DNA from: Sipunculus nudus
Lineage: Eukaryota; Annelida; Sipuncula; Golfingiida; Sipunculidae
DNA: 64,000 bases
Direction: 5' to 3'
NCBI GenBank assembly: GCA_026874595.1
Contig: CM049310.1
Span: 91,209,556 to 91,273,555 of the forward strand
Numbering within the stretch: position 1 is the first letter of the stretch; every line of letters starts with the position of its first letter. Shown piece after piece: positions 63,856-64,000 of the stretch. A program made the position numbers and the translations under genes. Below the pieces are notes generated by a model. It was not told the origin of the DNA, did not search any database, and was given only the letters and a program-made list of their open reading frames with translations.

Positions 63856-64000
63856 GTTAACTAAAGTGAATTATGGGGGATGACGCCATGGCACGTGCCG
63901 TTTACTTAAAGGTGTCCGTAAACCAACGTACTTCATGGGAGGGGTTCGGGGGAAGCGCATGGTTGGTGTTCGTTATGTTTATAGTCAAGTTAAGCAATTA

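Larger units (their letters stand above)
57715..64000. other. Unassigned sequence, no gene recognised
   Basis: Only short reading frames without recognisable domains. Simple repeats are listed separately. A CpG- and GC-richer patch lies at about 62490-62700. TATA-like words occur at about 62934 (TATATAAG) and 63595 (CCTATATAAGG), but without a gene to attach them to they prove nothing. An exon of a gene lying outside the window cannot be excluded. Confidence 0.45.

Overview
This is eukaryotic DNA, most likely from a bivalve or other lophotrochozoan mollusc. The genes have introns with GT...AG boundaries. The sequence is AT-rich, full of microsatellites, and carries decayed LINEs of several types, hAT-type elements, and Helentron-like elements with tandem-repeat cores of the kind known in bivalves as 'pearl' elements. 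The species assignment is inference. No rRNA, tRNA, CRISPR array or prokaryotic operon was seen.

The only recognisable host gene family is a tandem cluster of SLC16-like (monocarboxylate transporter, major facilitator superfamily) genes on the + strand, at about 1-43.6 kb. Copy 0 is cut by the window edge and keeps only its last exon (1703-1830). Copy 1 (10827-19311) is intact as read: five coding exons, all introns in phase 1, 492 codons. Copy 2 (25086-31415) has the same exons, but an 8-bp deletion in exon 2 shifts the frame and leads to a stop early in exon 3. After it come three further 3' gene fragments (starting at 33151, 36704 and 40257). They belong to a 3553-bp unit repeated head to tail with almost no differences. 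Each fragment starts at an in-frame ATG inside exon 3, downstream of the copy 2 lesion, and keeps exons 4 and 5.

Each 3553-bp unit also holds a Helentron-like element downstream of exon 5 and, at three junctions, a roughly 226-bp piece of intron 2 in inverted orientation. That piece puts a TATAAAAG box, a splice-acceptor-like site and a strong start context directly before the exon 3 ATG. The arrangement looks like replication template switching followed by tandem amplification. It could yield short transporters lacking the first two membrane helices, or it could be inert. An assembly artefact must be excluded first.

The flanks of each gene copy carry related decayed repeats: an L1/Tx1-like LINE (minus strand), tandem repeats of about 145 bp, a CR1-like LINE in intron 2, and another LINE in intron 4. 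Their presence, absence and copy-specific deletions record the order of the duplications.

From 43.6 kb to the end I see no host gene. The stretch 43.6-57.7 kb is a transposon graveyard: LINE remnants, a satellite of about 155 bp split by a hAT transposase fragment, a Helentron-like element with a 1018-bp hAT-type MITE nested inside it, a LINE ORF1-like remnant, a 5'-truncated LINE with a long reverse transcriptase reading frame on the minus strand (55020-57205), and a 139-bp perfect-hairpin MITE with an 8-bp target duplication. From 57.7 to 64 kb there are only simple repeats and unassigned sequence.
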